A stretch of DNA of 64,000 nucleotides from Sphingomonas sp. CL5.1 (GTDB lineage: Bacteria > Pseudomonadota > Alphaproteobacteria > Sphingomonadales > Sphingomonadaceae), in NCBI RefSeq assembly GCF_013344685.1, contig NZ_CP050137.1, positions 1,120,001 through 1,184,000 on the forward strand. The letters are read 5' to 3'. The notes beneath the pieces were generated by a model, which saw nothing but the letters and a program-made list of their open reading frames with translations, did no database searches and was not told the origin of the DNA. The translations under genes and the position numbers were made by a program. Of this stretch, positions 23,617 through 32,669 are shown in pieces; the first letter of the stretch is position 1, and every line of letters starts with the position of its first letter.

Positions 23617-25013
23617 GCCGGCCACGCCAGCTCCCGCCGCGAGGCGCCGCGCAGGTAGAAGTCGAGGAACGCGCTGTCGTCCGCCCCCCGCGCCGCGACG
23701 CGATCATGCTCGGCGATTAGCGCGCGGGACAGCACCGCCCAGCGCGCGTCGAGCGCCGGGAGCGTCATCGCCATATCTTCCTCCATCGTATCGCCGAGCA
23801 GCACCCGCATCTCCGCGATGTCGAGGAGCCGCCACGCCGCCGCTTTCTCCGCCTCCTGCGCGGCGAGCAGCGCGAGCAGCCCGGCGCCACCCAGCGTCGC
23901 GCCGCCGAACGCATCGGTGACGCCCGCCGCCTGCCCCGCGCTAGCGGCGATGATCCCCGCGCCGGTCAGGACATGGCCGAGTTGGCTCTGCGTCTCGGCG
24001 GGCGGCTCTGGCGTGGTCGGGCGGCCGGCGAGCATCGTCGCGATCACCGCATCCTGCCGCCGCCCGACATACCAGCCGGACAGGCCGAGCACCGGATCGG
24101 TCCGCCCGCCGTCGACGAACTCGCGGAAGGCGGAAATCCAGATCGCCGCGCCTTTCACCGCGTTGAACAGCAGCCACCAGTCGAGCGCCGCGCGGTCGAC
24201 CGTCAGCCCGCTCGCCTCGCGCCAGACCGCCAACGCGCGCTCGTGCGACGTCATGCCGCAGGCGCGGCCGGGCTGGAAATGGTCCCACACCGGATTGAGC
24301 GCCCAGCCGAGGTCCTCCAGCGGATCGCCGAGGTGCGCCATCTCCCAGTCGAACATCGCGAGCATCCGCCCGGCGCCGTCGTGCATCATGTTGCCGGAGC
24401 GATAGTCGCCGTGGACGATGGCGATGCGCTGCGCGGGCGGCGGCGGGGCGGCGCGCAGCCGGCGGATCGCCGCGCGGATGATCGGCTGAGGCAGGAACGA
24501 ATCCGCTTCGATCACGCCTTCCCAATAATCGAGCGCGATGCGCCAGCAATCCTCCGGTGCCGGCGCGGGGAGGTGCGCCGCCAGCGGCGAGCCGGCGGGA
24601 TCGTGTGCCGCGAGCCGGCCGAGGCTGGCGAAGAACTGCTCGCCCAACGCCTCGGCATGATCGCCGAAACCGGCGCGGTCGAACGGGCTGACCACTTGCC
24701 CGTCGTCGATCCGCTCCATTACGAAGAACGGCCGCTCCAGTTCCGCGCCCTCGCGCTCCAGCGCCACGGCGGCGGGCACGGGAACCACGCCGGCGGCGCT
24801 CTGATAGGCGCGGAACTCTGTCTCGCTCTCGGTGTCGATCAGGCCGGTCGCCGGCTCGCGGCGCAGGATGAGGCGCCGTCGCTCGCCATCGACGAAAGCG
24901 TCGAAGCGATAGGTCTCGCGGCTCGCCCCGCCGGGGATGCGCGCGAGATCGCGGATCACCACCGGCGTATTCCACAGGCGTGAAAGATAGGCCTCGATCC
25001 GTGGACCGATCAT
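23613..25013 (-). CDS. Phosphotransferase of the APH/choline-kinase fold (acyl-CoA pathway type)
   Basis: 466 residues from ATG 25013, overlapping the upstream gene by four bases. The kinase core spans about residues 20-310: ARIPGGASRETYRFDA (phosphate loop), VHGDYRSGNMMHD (catalytic HGD...N) and AMFDWEMAHLGDP (metal Asp). Relatives (ACAD10/ACAD11 N-terminal type) phosphorylate hydroxyacyl-CoA or act in degradation of 4-hydroxy acids. The C-terminal 130 residues form a separate helical domain, possibly fused from a short protein. Antibiotic resistance is unlikely given the operon. Confidence 0.87.
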   Translation of the reverse strand: MIGPRIEAYLSRLWNTPVVIRDLARIPGGASRETYRFDAFVDGERRRLILRREPATGLIDTESETEFRAYQSAAGVVPVPAAVALEREGAELERPFFVMERIDDGQVVSPFDRAGFGDHAEALGEQFFASLGRLAAHDPAGSPLAAHLPAPAPEDCWRIALDYWEGVIEADSFLPQPIIRAAIRRLRAAPPPPAQRIAIVHGDYRSGNMMHDGAGRMLAMFDWEMAHLGDPLEDLGWALNPVWDHFQPGRACGMTSHERALAVWREASGLTVDRAALDWWLLFNAVKGAAIWISAFREFVDGGRTDPVLGLSGWYVGRRQDAVIATMLAGRPTTPEPPAETQSQLGHVLTGAGIIAASAGQAAGVTDAFGGATLGGAGLLALLAAQEAEKAAAWRLLDIAEMRVLLGDTMEEDMAMTLPALDARWAVLSRALIAEHDRVAARGADDSAFLDFYLRGASRRELAWPA

Positions 25014-26125
25014 CGCGCCGGGTCCAGCACGTCGCGGAAGCCGGATGGCGCGTGCGGTCCCATCACCAGTTGCTCCAGCACACCGCGCCCGCGACGCACC
25101 GATCCGTCCGGCGCGGTCATCGTCACCCCGACCAGGGCCTGGATGTGGAGATGGTGCGGCAGCATCGGATCGAGTTCGGCGGGCACGAAATCCTCGCGCT
25201 CCACTGTCGGCGCCTCGCCGTGGTGGCGACCGTGCGCCCATTTCGGATGGCCGTAGCCGAGACCGAGCATCTGGAAGGTCGGGCCGATATCGAACGTGAT
25301 TCGCGTCTCCCCGTCGCCGTCACGCAGCGACAGCGCGGCGTGCTCGGCGTGGCGCGTGCCCTTGCGCCAGTCGATCGCATAATCCACCGTTTCGTAATGC
25401 CGCTCGTCGGCGATGCCGCCGCCCTCCGGCCGCCATGTCGCGCGGCGGTTCCAGAAGCGGCCGTGCGCGTCGTCATTGGTGTGGCAGTAAAGCTCCCCGC
25501 CTTCCATCACGCAGGGGCTCCATAGCCAGAAGAATTGCGGCGCCAGCGGCGGGCTGGCCGGCTGCGCGTCGGGCGCGCCGATCGGGCGCACGCCCCACGA
25601 GCGGTCACGCGTGCCGACCCAGCCGCTCACCTCGACGCGCTCGCCGTCCAGCTCGATCCAGCCGGAATAGCGCCCGTTCTGCGTCAGCCGCGTCACGTCC
25701 ATCAGCACGCGCGGGCCGTTGCGGCGGGTGAAGCGCGGCTCCTCCAGCGGGAAGGCGCGGCCGGTGAAGGTGATGTCGGCGCGGATCTTCTCGCCGGGCG
25801 CGTCCACGGTGAGACGGAGCACCCTCAGCGGCTCGACGACCTCGATCGCGATCGGCCCGACCCGCGTATCCATCCGCTCCATGCCGAGCCCGCGACTCGC
25901 GTGGAGGTTCACCTGCCGCCCGCCGATCAGCACGCAGAAGGCCGCGTCGATCACGTTGAGATGCGGATAGACCCCCAGCGCGGCGGCGAAGAAGCCGTCC
26001 GTGCCCGCGTCGGCCGGGTAGCCGTTGAAGAAATAGCGGTCGTAGAAATTGCGGTCCGTTCCCGCATAGGCGACCGGCTCCGCCGTCTGGTGGATCGGAT
26101 AATCGTCGCCCTTCGTCAGCACCAT
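25010..26125 (-). CDS. CrtC-like/DUF7064-type lipocalin-fold protein
   Basis: 371 residues from ATG 26125, overlapping the kinase start. The pattern resembles the two-lipocalin-domain proteins related to hydroxyneurosporene synthase and DUF7064/7065: DRYFFNGYPADAGTDGFFAAA, SGWIELDGERVEVSGWVGTRDRSWGVRP written in pieces as GWIELDG, GTRDRSWGVRPIG, then FFWLWSPCVMEGGELYCHTN and GHPKWAHGRHHGE. Such proteins are common in sphingomonad catabolic clusters; reaction unknown, possibly hydration of a hydrophobic substrate. No signal peptide seen. Confidence 0.65.
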   Translation of the reverse strand: MVLTKGDDYPIHQTAEPVAYAGTDRNFYDRYFFNGYPADAGTDGFFAAALGVYPHLNVIDAAFCVLIGGRQVNLHASRGLGMERMDTRVGPIAIEVVEPLRVLRLTVDAPGEKIRADITFTGRAFPLEEPRFTRRNGPRVLMDVTRLTQNGRYSGWIELDGERVEVSGWVGTRDRSWGVRPIGAPDAQPASPPLAPQFFWLWSPCVMEGGELYCHTNDDAHGRFWNRRATWRPEGGGIADERHYETVDYAIDWRKGTRHAEHAALSLRDGDGETRITFDIGPTFQMLGLGYGHPKWAHGRHHGEAPTVEREDFVPAELDPMLPHHLHIQALVGVTMTAPDGSVRRGRGVLEQLVMGPHAPSGFRDVLDPAR

Positions 26126-26276
26126 GCCCGCTCTCCTTCGGGTCGCATTCTGCCGTCGCGTCGTCCCCGGTTGGACCAGCGGCAAGGGCCGTGTCAATCA
26201 AACAATAACAGAAGTTATGCCGAGGGGCTTCAGCGGCGAATGCGCCGCAACGCCTGCCGGGCCGGAGGGTTTGCGC

Positions 26277-26876
26277 TCAGTCCTGTGTCAGCGGAGCGAA
26301 GCGGGCGACCTGCCGCCCGATCAGCCGAAGCTGCTCGACGACCGCCGGGTCGCTCGCGCCGCCGATGTCGTCGAACTTGGTGACCTGGCTGTTGATCGCG
26401 GCGGCGAATGGCGTCGGCCAGCCGCGCAGCGCGTGGACGATCGAGCGCAGCGCGGCGATCGTCGATCCGGTCGCCTGCCAGCCGTAGGCGGTGGCGATCA
26501 GCCCCACCGGCATGTCGGCCAGATACGGCCGCGCCTCGTCGCGCGCGGTTTCCTCGAGCAGATCGAGCGCATTCTTGACGAGACCGGAGATGCTGCCGTG
26601 ATAGCCGGGGCTGGCGATGATCACCGCCGACGCCTGCCGCACGGTCTCGACGAACTCGCGCTCCTCCGCCGTGCGCTCCGGCGCGCGCGGGTCGTAGAGC
26701 GGCAGCTTCGCCATGTCCGCGCCGCCGAACATCCGCGTGCGGAAGCCGGCGTCGCACGCGGCCTCCAGCGCGATGCGCAAGGCGCGCTCCGTCGAGGACA
26801 CGCCGCCGGTCGTGCCGCCGATACCCACCACCAGCGGCCGATCGTCGCCGCTTCCCGCTTTCGCTTCCGTCGTCAT
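26277..26876 (-). CDS. NADPH-dependent FMN reductase family protein
   Basis: 199 residues from ATG 26876 (MTTEAKAGSGDD); this start is preferred because family homology begins at LVVGIGGTTGG. The flavodoxin-like fold binds FMN and reduces flavin, quinone or azo compounds with NADPH. LVVGIGGTTGGVSSTERAL gives the phosphate loop and SPGYHGSISGLVKNALDLL is the family signature. It is the first gene of the minus-strand acyl-CoA operon but is separated from the next by 151 bases, which may contain a second promoter. It is divergent from PBP1A. Confidence 0.88.
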   Translation of the reverse strand: MTTEAKAGSGDDRPLVVGIGGTTGGVSSTERALRIALEAACDAGFRTRMFGGADMAKLPLYDPRAPERTAEEREFVETVRQASAVIIASPGYHGSISGLVKNALDLLEETARDEARPYLADMPVGLIATAYGWQATGSTIAALRSIVHALRGWPTPFAAAINSQVTKFDDIGGASDPAVVEQLRLIGRQVARFAPLTQD

Positions 26877-26939
26877 CGGGCTAAGCCCATTGCATGGCCC
26901 GGCCCCTTGCGGCAACTGTCTTATTGAAGTAATACGCTA

Positions 26940-29093
26940 ATGGCCGACCGCCAAGACGACGACATGCACCCCGATTCACACGATATTGGCCGCCTGCGCT
27001 ACAATCACGCGCCAGCCGAGCCGCGCAGCCCGCTGCCCGTTTTCGATGCGTGGCATGAGGGGGCGGGCGATCCGCCACCCGAATCGCCTCGCCGCACCCT
27101 CGCCGAACGCGCGCGGCGAATCTGGCGCTGGGCGGTGCGCGGCATGGCGGCGCTGATCGTCCTGCTCATCGTCGCTATCGCGTGGCTCGCGGTCACCGCG
27201 CCGCTGTCGCGCTCGCTGAAGCCGCCGACGCCGCCGTCGATCACGCTCACCGCGTCGGATGGCACGCCGATCGCGCGGCGCGGGGCGATCATCGGCGCGC
27301 CGGTCGACGCCGCGAAGCTGCCGCCGCACGTCCGTGAGGCGTTCATCGCGATCGAGGACCGGCGCTTCTATTCGCACTGGGGCATCGACCCGCGCGGCAT
27401 CCTGCGCGCGGCCTGGGCCAATATCGGCCACGGCGGGGTGCGGCAGGGCGGCAGCACGATCACGCAGCAGCTCGCCAAGAACGCCTTCCTCGACGCCGAC
27501 CGCACCGCCGGGCGCAAGCTGCGCGAGGTGCTGATCGCCTTCTGGCTGGAGGCGTGGCTGTCGAAGGACGAGATCCTCTCGCGCTATCTGTCGAACGTCT
27601 ATTTCGGCGACAACGTCTATGGTCTGACGGCGGCGGCGAAACATTATTTCGGGCGCGCGCCGGACAAGCTCAACGTCGGGCAGGCGGCGATGCTCGCCGG
27701 GCTGGTCAAGGCGCCGTCGCGGCTCGCGCCGACAAGCAACCTGGCGGGCGCGCAGGCGCGCGAGATGGTGGTGGTCGGCGCGATGCAGGATGCCGGCTTC
27801 CTGACCAAGGGGGAGGCCGCGCGCGTCGAGCCGCAGCGCGTGCTGGCGAAACAGCCCGAGCAGCTTCCCAGTGGTACGTATTTCGCGGACTGGGTGCTGC
27901 CCGAGGCGCGCGATCAGGCGGGCGAGATCCGCAACGAGGCGGTGGTGCGCACCACGCTCGACCGCAATCTCCAGCGCACCGCCGAGCGCGTGATCCGGCA
28001 GGCCGGGCTGCGACAGGCGCAGGCCGCGCTGGTGGCGATGACGCGCGAGGGCGAGGTCGTCGCAATGGTCGGCGGGCGCGATTATGCGAAAAGCCCGTTC
28101 AATCGCGCGACGCAGGCGCGCCGCCAGCCGGGATCGACCTTCAAGCTGTTCGTCTATCTCGCCGCGATGCGCGCGGGGATGACGCCCGAGACGATCTTCG
28201 ACGACGCGCCGGTGGAGATCGCCGGGTGGAAGCCGAAGAACGACGACAACAGCTATATCGGCAAGATCCCGCTGCGCCGTGCCTTCCAGCGTTCGTCGAA
28301 CGTCATCGCCGCCCGCGTCACCGAGGAGGTGGGCGTCAAGAACGTGATCCGCGCCGCCCGCGATCTCGGCATTTCCACGCCGATCGCCAACGAGGCGACG
28401 ATCTCGCTCGGCACGTCGGAGGTGTCGCTGCTGGAGCTGACCGCCGCCTTCGCCGGGGTGGCGGAAGGGCGCTATCCCGTGCAGGCGCGGGGGCTGAGGG
28501 ACAATGGCGACAAGCCCTGGTATGCCGCGCTGACCGGCGGGCAGACGACGATGCCCGGCAAGATCCATGACGAGATGCTGGAGCTGCTCGCCGCCTCGAT
28601 GCGCGGCACCGGGCGCGCGGCCGCGCTCTCCATCCCCGCTTACGGCAAGACAGGCACCTCGCAGAGCGGGCGCGACGCGTGGTTCATCGGCTTCGCGGGC
28701 GATCTCGTGGTCGGGGTATGGGTCGGCAATGACGACAACACGCCCAATCCGGGGTTGCACGGCGGCGGCATCCCAGCGCAGATCTGGCGCAATTTCATGG
28801 TCTCCGCGCTCGATCTCCAGCCGGTCGTCAAGGCGCCCGCACCGGAGGAGGTCGATCCCGAGGCGGCGATCGACGACGTGGCCGACAATGTGCTCGCGCC
28901 GGTCGCGGGCCAGATCAAGGACCAGCTCCAGGGGCAGTTGCAGGACCAGCTCAAGGGCATGGGGATCGACCTGAAGGTTGGACAGGACGGCTCGGTCTCG
29001 GTCAACAACCGTCCGCCTCCGCCGCCGTCCGGCCCGCCGCCGCGCCGCGACGATCGCGCGCCGCCGCCGGACGGTTCCCCGCCGCGCGATTGA
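26940..29093 (+). CDS. Penicillin-binding protein 1A (bifunctional transglycosylase/transpeptidase)
   Basis: 717 residues from ATG 26940. Class A PBPs polymerise and cross-link peptidoglycan outside the inner membrane. One membrane anchor (about residues 65-88) follows a 60-residue cytoplasmic end. The glycosyltransferase domain has EDRRFYSHWGIDPRG and GGSTITQQLAKN; the transpeptidase has the serine in QPGSTFKLFVYL, SSN in QRSSNVIAA and KTGTSQ. The C-terminal 70 residues are Gln- and Pro-rich (DQLQGQLQD, PPPPPSGPPPRRDD) and likely disordered. Divergent from the FMN reductase operon. Confidence 0.94.
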   Translation: MADRQDDDMHPDSHDIGRLRYNHAPAEPRSPLPVFDAWHEGAGDPPPESPRRTLAERARRIWRWAVRGMAALIVLLIVAIAWLAVTAPLSRSLKPPTPPSITLTASDGTPIARRGAIIGAPVDAAKLPPHVREAFIAIEDRRFYSHWGIDPRGILRAAWANIGHGGVRQGGSTITQQLAKNAFLDADRTAGRKLREVLIAFWLEAWLSKDEILSRYLSNVYFGDNVYGLTAAAKHYFGRAPDKLNVGQAAMLAGLVKAPSRLAPTSNLAGAQAREMVVVGAMQDAGFLTKGEAARVEPQRVLAKQPEQLPSGTYFADWVLPEARDQAGEIRNEAVVRTTLDRNLQRTAERVIRQAGLRQAQAALVAMTREGEVVAMVGGRDYAKSPFNRATQARRQPGSTFKLFVYLAAMRAGMTPETIFDDAPVEIAGWKPKNDDNSYIGKIPLRRAFQRSSNVIAARVTEEVGVKNVIRAARDLGISTPIANEATISLGTSEVSLLELTAAFAGVAEGRYPVQARGLRDNGDKPWYAALTGGQTTMPGKIHDEMLELLAASMRGTGRAAALSIPAYGKTGTSQSGRDAWFIGFAGDLVVGVWVGNDDNTPNPGLHGGGIPAQIWRNFMVSALDLQPVVKAPAPEEVDPEAAIDDVADNVLAPVAGQIKDQLQGQLQDQLKGMGIDLKVGQDGSVSVNNRPPPPPSGPPPRRDDRAPPPDGSPPRD

Positions 29094-29187
29094 TCAGCGG
29101 GGCTTGTGACCGGCGCGGGAGATTTGGGTCGACAGCGCCGCGCGGGTGGGTAGAGCGGGCCGCGAACACGCGCCAACGGGGCACAGG

Positions 29188-30105
29188 ATGATCGACACGA
29201 CCCGCCCCAATTCCACCCGCGCCGCGATCCTGGTGCCGTTCGCGATCGTCACGCTGAACTGGGGCTCCACTTGGCTCGTCATCCGCGACCAGCTCAGCGT
29301 CGTGCCGGCGAGCTGGTCGGTCAGCTATCGCTTCCTCACCGCCGGCATCGCCATGCTCGCCTGGGCGCTCGTGAGACGCGAGCGGTTCGATTTCGACGCG
29401 CGCGGCTGGGGCTTCGCGGCGGCGCTGGGCGCGGCGCAGTTCGTGTTCAACTTCAACTTCGTCTATCGCGCGGAGCAGCATATCACCTCCGGGCTGGTCG
29501 CGGTGGTGTTCGCGCTGCTGCTGGTGCCCAATGCGCTGTTCGGGCGCATCTTCCTCGGCCAGAAGCTCGGGCGGCAGCTCATCGCCGGATCGACGGTGGC
29601 GATGGCCGGCGTCGTGCTGCTGTTCATCAACGAGGCGCGCAGCGACCCGCACGGCTCCGCCTCCGCGTTCATCGGCATCGCGCTCACCTGCTGCGCGATC
29701 CTCTCCGCCTCCAGCGCCAATGTGATGCAGGCGACGCAGATGGCGCGGCGCTATCCGATGAACGCCACGCTGGCGGTGGCGATGCTGATCGGCGCGACGC
29801 TGGATGCGATCTGGGCGTTGTCGACGACGGGGCCGCCCGTGTTCGAATGGCGCGCCGGCTATGTCGCGGGCATCCTCTATCTCGGGCTGGCGGCGTCGGC
29901 GCTGTGCTTCCCGCTCTATTTCAACGTGATCCGCGTGATCGGCCCGGCCAAGGCGGCCTATTCCAGCGTGATCGTGCCGGTGATCGCGATGTTCCTGTCG
30001 ACGCTGTTCGAGGGCTATCGCTGGTCGCCGCTGGCGATCGGCGGCGCGGCGCTGGCGGGCGTGGGGCTGGTGATCGCGCTCACCGCGCGCAGGCCGGCGC
30101 GATAA
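29188..30105 (+). CDS. EamA/DMT family transporter
   Basis: 305 residues from ATG 29188 (MIDTTRPNSTRAAI), chosen because the first membrane helix begins at once and an upstream GTG/ATG adds only a polar Arg-rich tail. Ten hydrophobic segments form two EamA repeats; FAIVTLNWGSTWLVIRDQL and YSSVIVPVIAMFLSTLFEGY mark the two halves. Export of a metabolite or amino acid is likely; substrate unknown. Its 3' end overlaps the convergent epimerase gene by 91 bases. Confidence 0.9.
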   Translation: MIDTTRPNSTRAAILVPFAIVTLNWGSTWLVIRDQLSVVPASWSVSYRFLTAGIAMLAWALVRRERFDFDARGWGFAAALGAAQFVFNFNFVYRAEQHITSGLVAVVFALLLVPNALFGRIFLGQKLGRQLIAGSTVAMAGVVLLFINEARSDPHGSASAFIGIALTCCAILSASSANVMQATQMARRYPMNATLAVAMLIGATLDAIWALSTTGPPVFEWRAGYVAGILYLGLAASALCFPLYFNVIRVIGPAKAAYSSVIVPVIAMFLSTLFEGYRWSPLAIGGAALAGVGLVIALTARRPAR

Positions 30106-30842
30106 TCGGGATAAAGCGGCGTCCAGCCGAGCACGCGCTTCGCCTTGCCATTGGCGACGCGCCGGTTCTCCGCATAGAAGCCACGTGCCGCCGGGGAGAG
30201 TGCATCGAGCGCGACCAGCGGCGGCGGAGCCAGCCCTAGCAGCGCGACGGCATGGTCGATCACCTCATTCTGGCCCGCCGGCAGGTCGTCGGCGAGATTA
30301 TACGCCCCCGCCGGCGCGTCGAACCCGGCGACCACCCCGCGCGCGATATCGGCGACGTGGATGCGGCTGAACACCTGCCCCGCCACGTCGACGCGGTGCG
30401 CCGTCCCCGCGCGCAGCCGGTCGAGCGGGGAGCGCCCCGGCCCGTAGATTCCGGGCAGGCGGAACACCCGCGCCCCGCGTGCCAGCCACGCCGCATCCGC
30501 CGCCGCCCGCGCGCCGCGCCGTCCGCCGCCGATGGGCGCGCTCTCGTCCACCCACGCCCCGCCGGTGTCACCATAGACGCCGGTCGATGAAAGGTAGCCG
30601 AGCCAGCGGCCGTCGAGGTGAGGGCCGTAGCGCGCGAGCACCGGGTCCGCGCCGACGGCGTCGGGCGGCACGCTCGACAGCACATGCGTCGCCGCCGCCA
30701 GCCCGGCGCGCACGGCTTCCTCGTCATCGAAGGCGATCGTGCCGTCGCGTCCGTCGCGCGTCGTCCCCAGCACCGGCCAGCCGCTCGCGTCGACGATCGC
30801 GCACGCGGCGTAGCCGAGACCGAAGACGAACAGCCGGCTCAT
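30015..30842 (-). CDS. NAD(P)-binding SDR/epimerase-like protein
   Basis: 275 residues from ATG 30842. It resembles atypical short-chain dehydrogenases: MSRLFVFGLGYAACAIVD (a degenerate nucleotide loop, GLGYAA), YLSSTGVYGDTGGAWVDE, FRLPGIYGPGRSPLDRLR and FSRIHVADIARGV. The catalytic Tyr-x-x-x-Lys is not obvious, as in YeeZ-type members. Function unknown, possibly sugar or lipid metabolism. It converges on and overlaps the transporter gene; a diverged palindromic repeat lies directly upstream. Confidence 0.85.
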   Translation of the reverse strand: MSRLFVFGLGYAACAIVDASGWPVLGTTRDGRDGTIAFDDEEAVRAGLAAATHVLSSVPPDAVGADPVLARYGPHLDGRWLGYLSSTGVYGDTGGAWVDESAPIGGGRRGARAAADAAWLARGARVFRLPGIYGPGRSPLDRLRAGTAHRVDVAGQVFSRIHVADIARGVVAGFDAPAGAYNLADDLPAGQNEVIDHAVALLGLAPPPLVALDALSPAARGFYAENRRVANGKAKRVLGWTPLYPDYRAGLRAVSAITSPTPASAAPPIASGDQR

Positions 30843-30860
30843 CGCAGGATTCCTTTTTTA

Positions 30861-30942
30861 CGGCGCGGGTCCGCTCTCCGACCCGGCCGCCAATCAAGGA
30901 TACACTGAATGGGACGCCGGGTGGGAGAGCGGGCCGGCGCCG
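30861..30942. repeat. Diverged copy of the rpiB palindromic repeat, opposite orientation
   Basis: The arms CGGCGCGGGTCCGCTCTCCG and GGGAGAGCGGGCCGGCGCCG pair imperfectly. The loop CAATCAAGGATACACTGAAT is the reverse complement, with small changes, of the loop region CAGCGTATCCTGATTG of the perfect copy. It lies between two minus-strand genes, as the perfect copy does. Confidence 0.75.
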
Positions 30943-30951
30943 CGCACAATC

Positions 30952-32589
30952 TCATCGCGCCATCGGGCCGTTGAACAGCGTGCCGAAATAATCGCCCTTG
31001 TTCCACACCGGCCGCGCATCGGCATCGGCGATCTCGCGCGCGATGCGATAGTTCGCGTCGACGAAGCGCACCGCCTGATCCCACATGATCGGCTGGCGCA
31101 GGTCGTCCGACGGGCGGTGATAATGTTTTGCCATGAACGTCTCGATCGCCGCCTTGCCCGGCCCCTTCTCGCCCGGCCACAGGAAGACGGAGGGGATGCC
31201 GCGCTGCACGAAGTTGAAATGGTCCGATCGGACGAAGATCGCCTCGTCCGGCATCGGATCGGGCGACATGGTGACGCCGATCGTCCCCGCCGCCCGCGCG
31301 ATCACCGGGCCGAGCGTCGAGCGATCGCCGCCGAACGCCACCATATCCTCGAAGCGATAGGTAAGGATCGGCATGTCGAGGTTCACGTCGGCGACGATCG
31401 TGTCGATCGGCCCGGTGGGATGCGCGGTGAACCACGCGCTGCCGATCAGCCCCTTCTCCTCGGCGGTGAAGGCGACGAACAGGATCGTGCGGCGCGGCGG
31501 CTGCTTCTCGAAGCGCTTCGCCTCCTCGATCAGGCTGGCGATGCCGATCGCGTCGTCGAGCGCGCCGTTGTTGATCGTGTCGCCGCTCGCATCGGGCGCG
31601 GTGATGCCGATATGGTCGAGGTGCGCGGAGAGCACCACCACCTGCTTGCCCAGCACCGGATCGCTGCCCGGCAACATGCCAACCACATTGGCCGAGCGCG
31701 CCTTGTCGAACGCGCTCGCCGTCTCGATCGCGAGCGTGCCGGGGAGCGGTTCGGCGGCGTAGCGCGGCGTCTTGCGCTGCGCCTCCTTCACCAGCGCGGC
31801 CCAGTTGGTACGCGCGCCGGCGAACAGCTTCGCCGCGCCCGCCTCGCTGAACGTGGCGACCACCGGGATCGGCGACGAGGCGTGGCCCGATCCGTCCGGC
31901 TCGGCCCAGGTCATGCGCGGCCTCGCGACACGCTCGACGGTGCGCGCGAAGGGCGGCCTGGCCTCGCCGCCCGGCGCGGCAAGCTGGATCATCCCGATCG
32001 CGCCGCGCGCGGCGGCGGCCGCCGCCTTGGTGTCGATCCCGCCGAGATAGGCGCGCTCCTCCGCGTTCATGTCGCGCGGGGAGCCGGGCAGCACCGCGAC
32101 GATCCTGCCCTTGAGGTCCAGCCCCGCGAAATCGTCGCGCCCGTCGCTGCCGCCGGCGATGCCGAACCCGGCGAACACCACCGGCGCGTCGAGCGACACC
32201 TTCGCGCGCGCCGGATCGGCCAGCGCGACATAGTCGGTGCCCGCGACCAGCGCCTCCGCCTTGCCCGCCACCGAGCGCACCACGCGCCCGTCACCGTCCG
32301 GGCGATAGCTGACCAGCGGCACCTGTTGCAGATAGTCCCCGCCGTCGCCGCCGGGCCGCAGCCCCGCCGCCTCGAATCGCGACGCGACATATTGCGCGGC
32401 GATGTCATATTCGCCGCTCCCCGCCTCGCGCCCCTTCATCGCGTCGGAGGCGAGGAACATCACATGCGCCTTGATCGCCGCCTGAGCGGGCGGCAGCGGC
32501 GCCGGCGGCGTGTCCTGCGCGGCGAGCATGGCGGAAAGCGGGAGAAGGGCGGCGAGGCCCGCGCGGGCCAGCAGGGAAATGGCTTTCAT
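30952..32589 (-). CDS. M28 family zinc metallopeptidase, secreted
   Basis: 545 residues from ATG 32589. A signal peptide (residues 1 to about 24) directs it to the periplasm or outside. The central insertion is a PA domain (about 140-270). The zinc site is complete: SAHLDHIG (His), NNGALDDAIG (bridging Asp), FVAFTAEEKGLIGS (catalytic Glu and ligand), NLDMPI (Asp) and KHYHRPSDDL (His). It should act as aminopeptidase or carboxypeptidase. It is divergent from pepN, another peptidase, 80 bases away. Confidence 0.92.
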   Translation of the reverse strand: MKAISLLARAGLAALLPLSAMLAAQDTPPAPLPPAQAAIKAHVMFLASDAMKGREAGSGEYDIAAQYVASRFEAAGLRPGGDGGDYLQQVPLVSYRPDGDGRVVRSVAGKAEALVAGTDYVALADPARAKVSLDAPVVFAGFGIAGGSDGRDDFAGLDLKGRIVAVLPGSPRDMNAEERAYLGGIDTKAAAAAARGAIGMIQLAAPGGEARPPFARTVERVARPRMTWAEPDGSGHASSPIPVVATFSEAGAAKLFAGARTNWAALVKEAQRKTPRYAAEPLPGTLAIETASAFDKARSANVVGMLPGSDPVLGKQVVVLSAHLDHIGITAPDASGDTINNGALDDAIGIASLIEEAKRFEKQPPRRTILFVAFTAEEKGLIGSAWFTAHPTGPIDTIVADVNLDMPILTYRFEDMVAFGGDRSTLGPVIARAAGTIGVTMSPDPMPDEAIFVRSDHFNFVQRGIPSVFLWPGEKGPGKAAIETFMAKHYHRPSDDLRQPIMWDQAVRFVDANYRIAREIADADARPVWNKGDYFGTLFNGPMAR

Positions 32590-32669
32590 ATCTGCCCCGC
32601 GCCTAACACGCCGCCGCCCGCGTGCAAGGTTTCGATGGAACCACCGGGCGCGCCGGCTATATCTCCCTC

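Noticed and set aside
23613..25013. Possible aminoglycoside resistance kinase
   Set aside because: The APH fold is present, but the gene is embedded by overlaps in an acyl-CoA operon, so an acyl or hydroxy-acid kinase is more likely.
26976..28760. 594-codon minus-strand frame
   Set aside because: Antisense of PBP1A with no recognisable domain.
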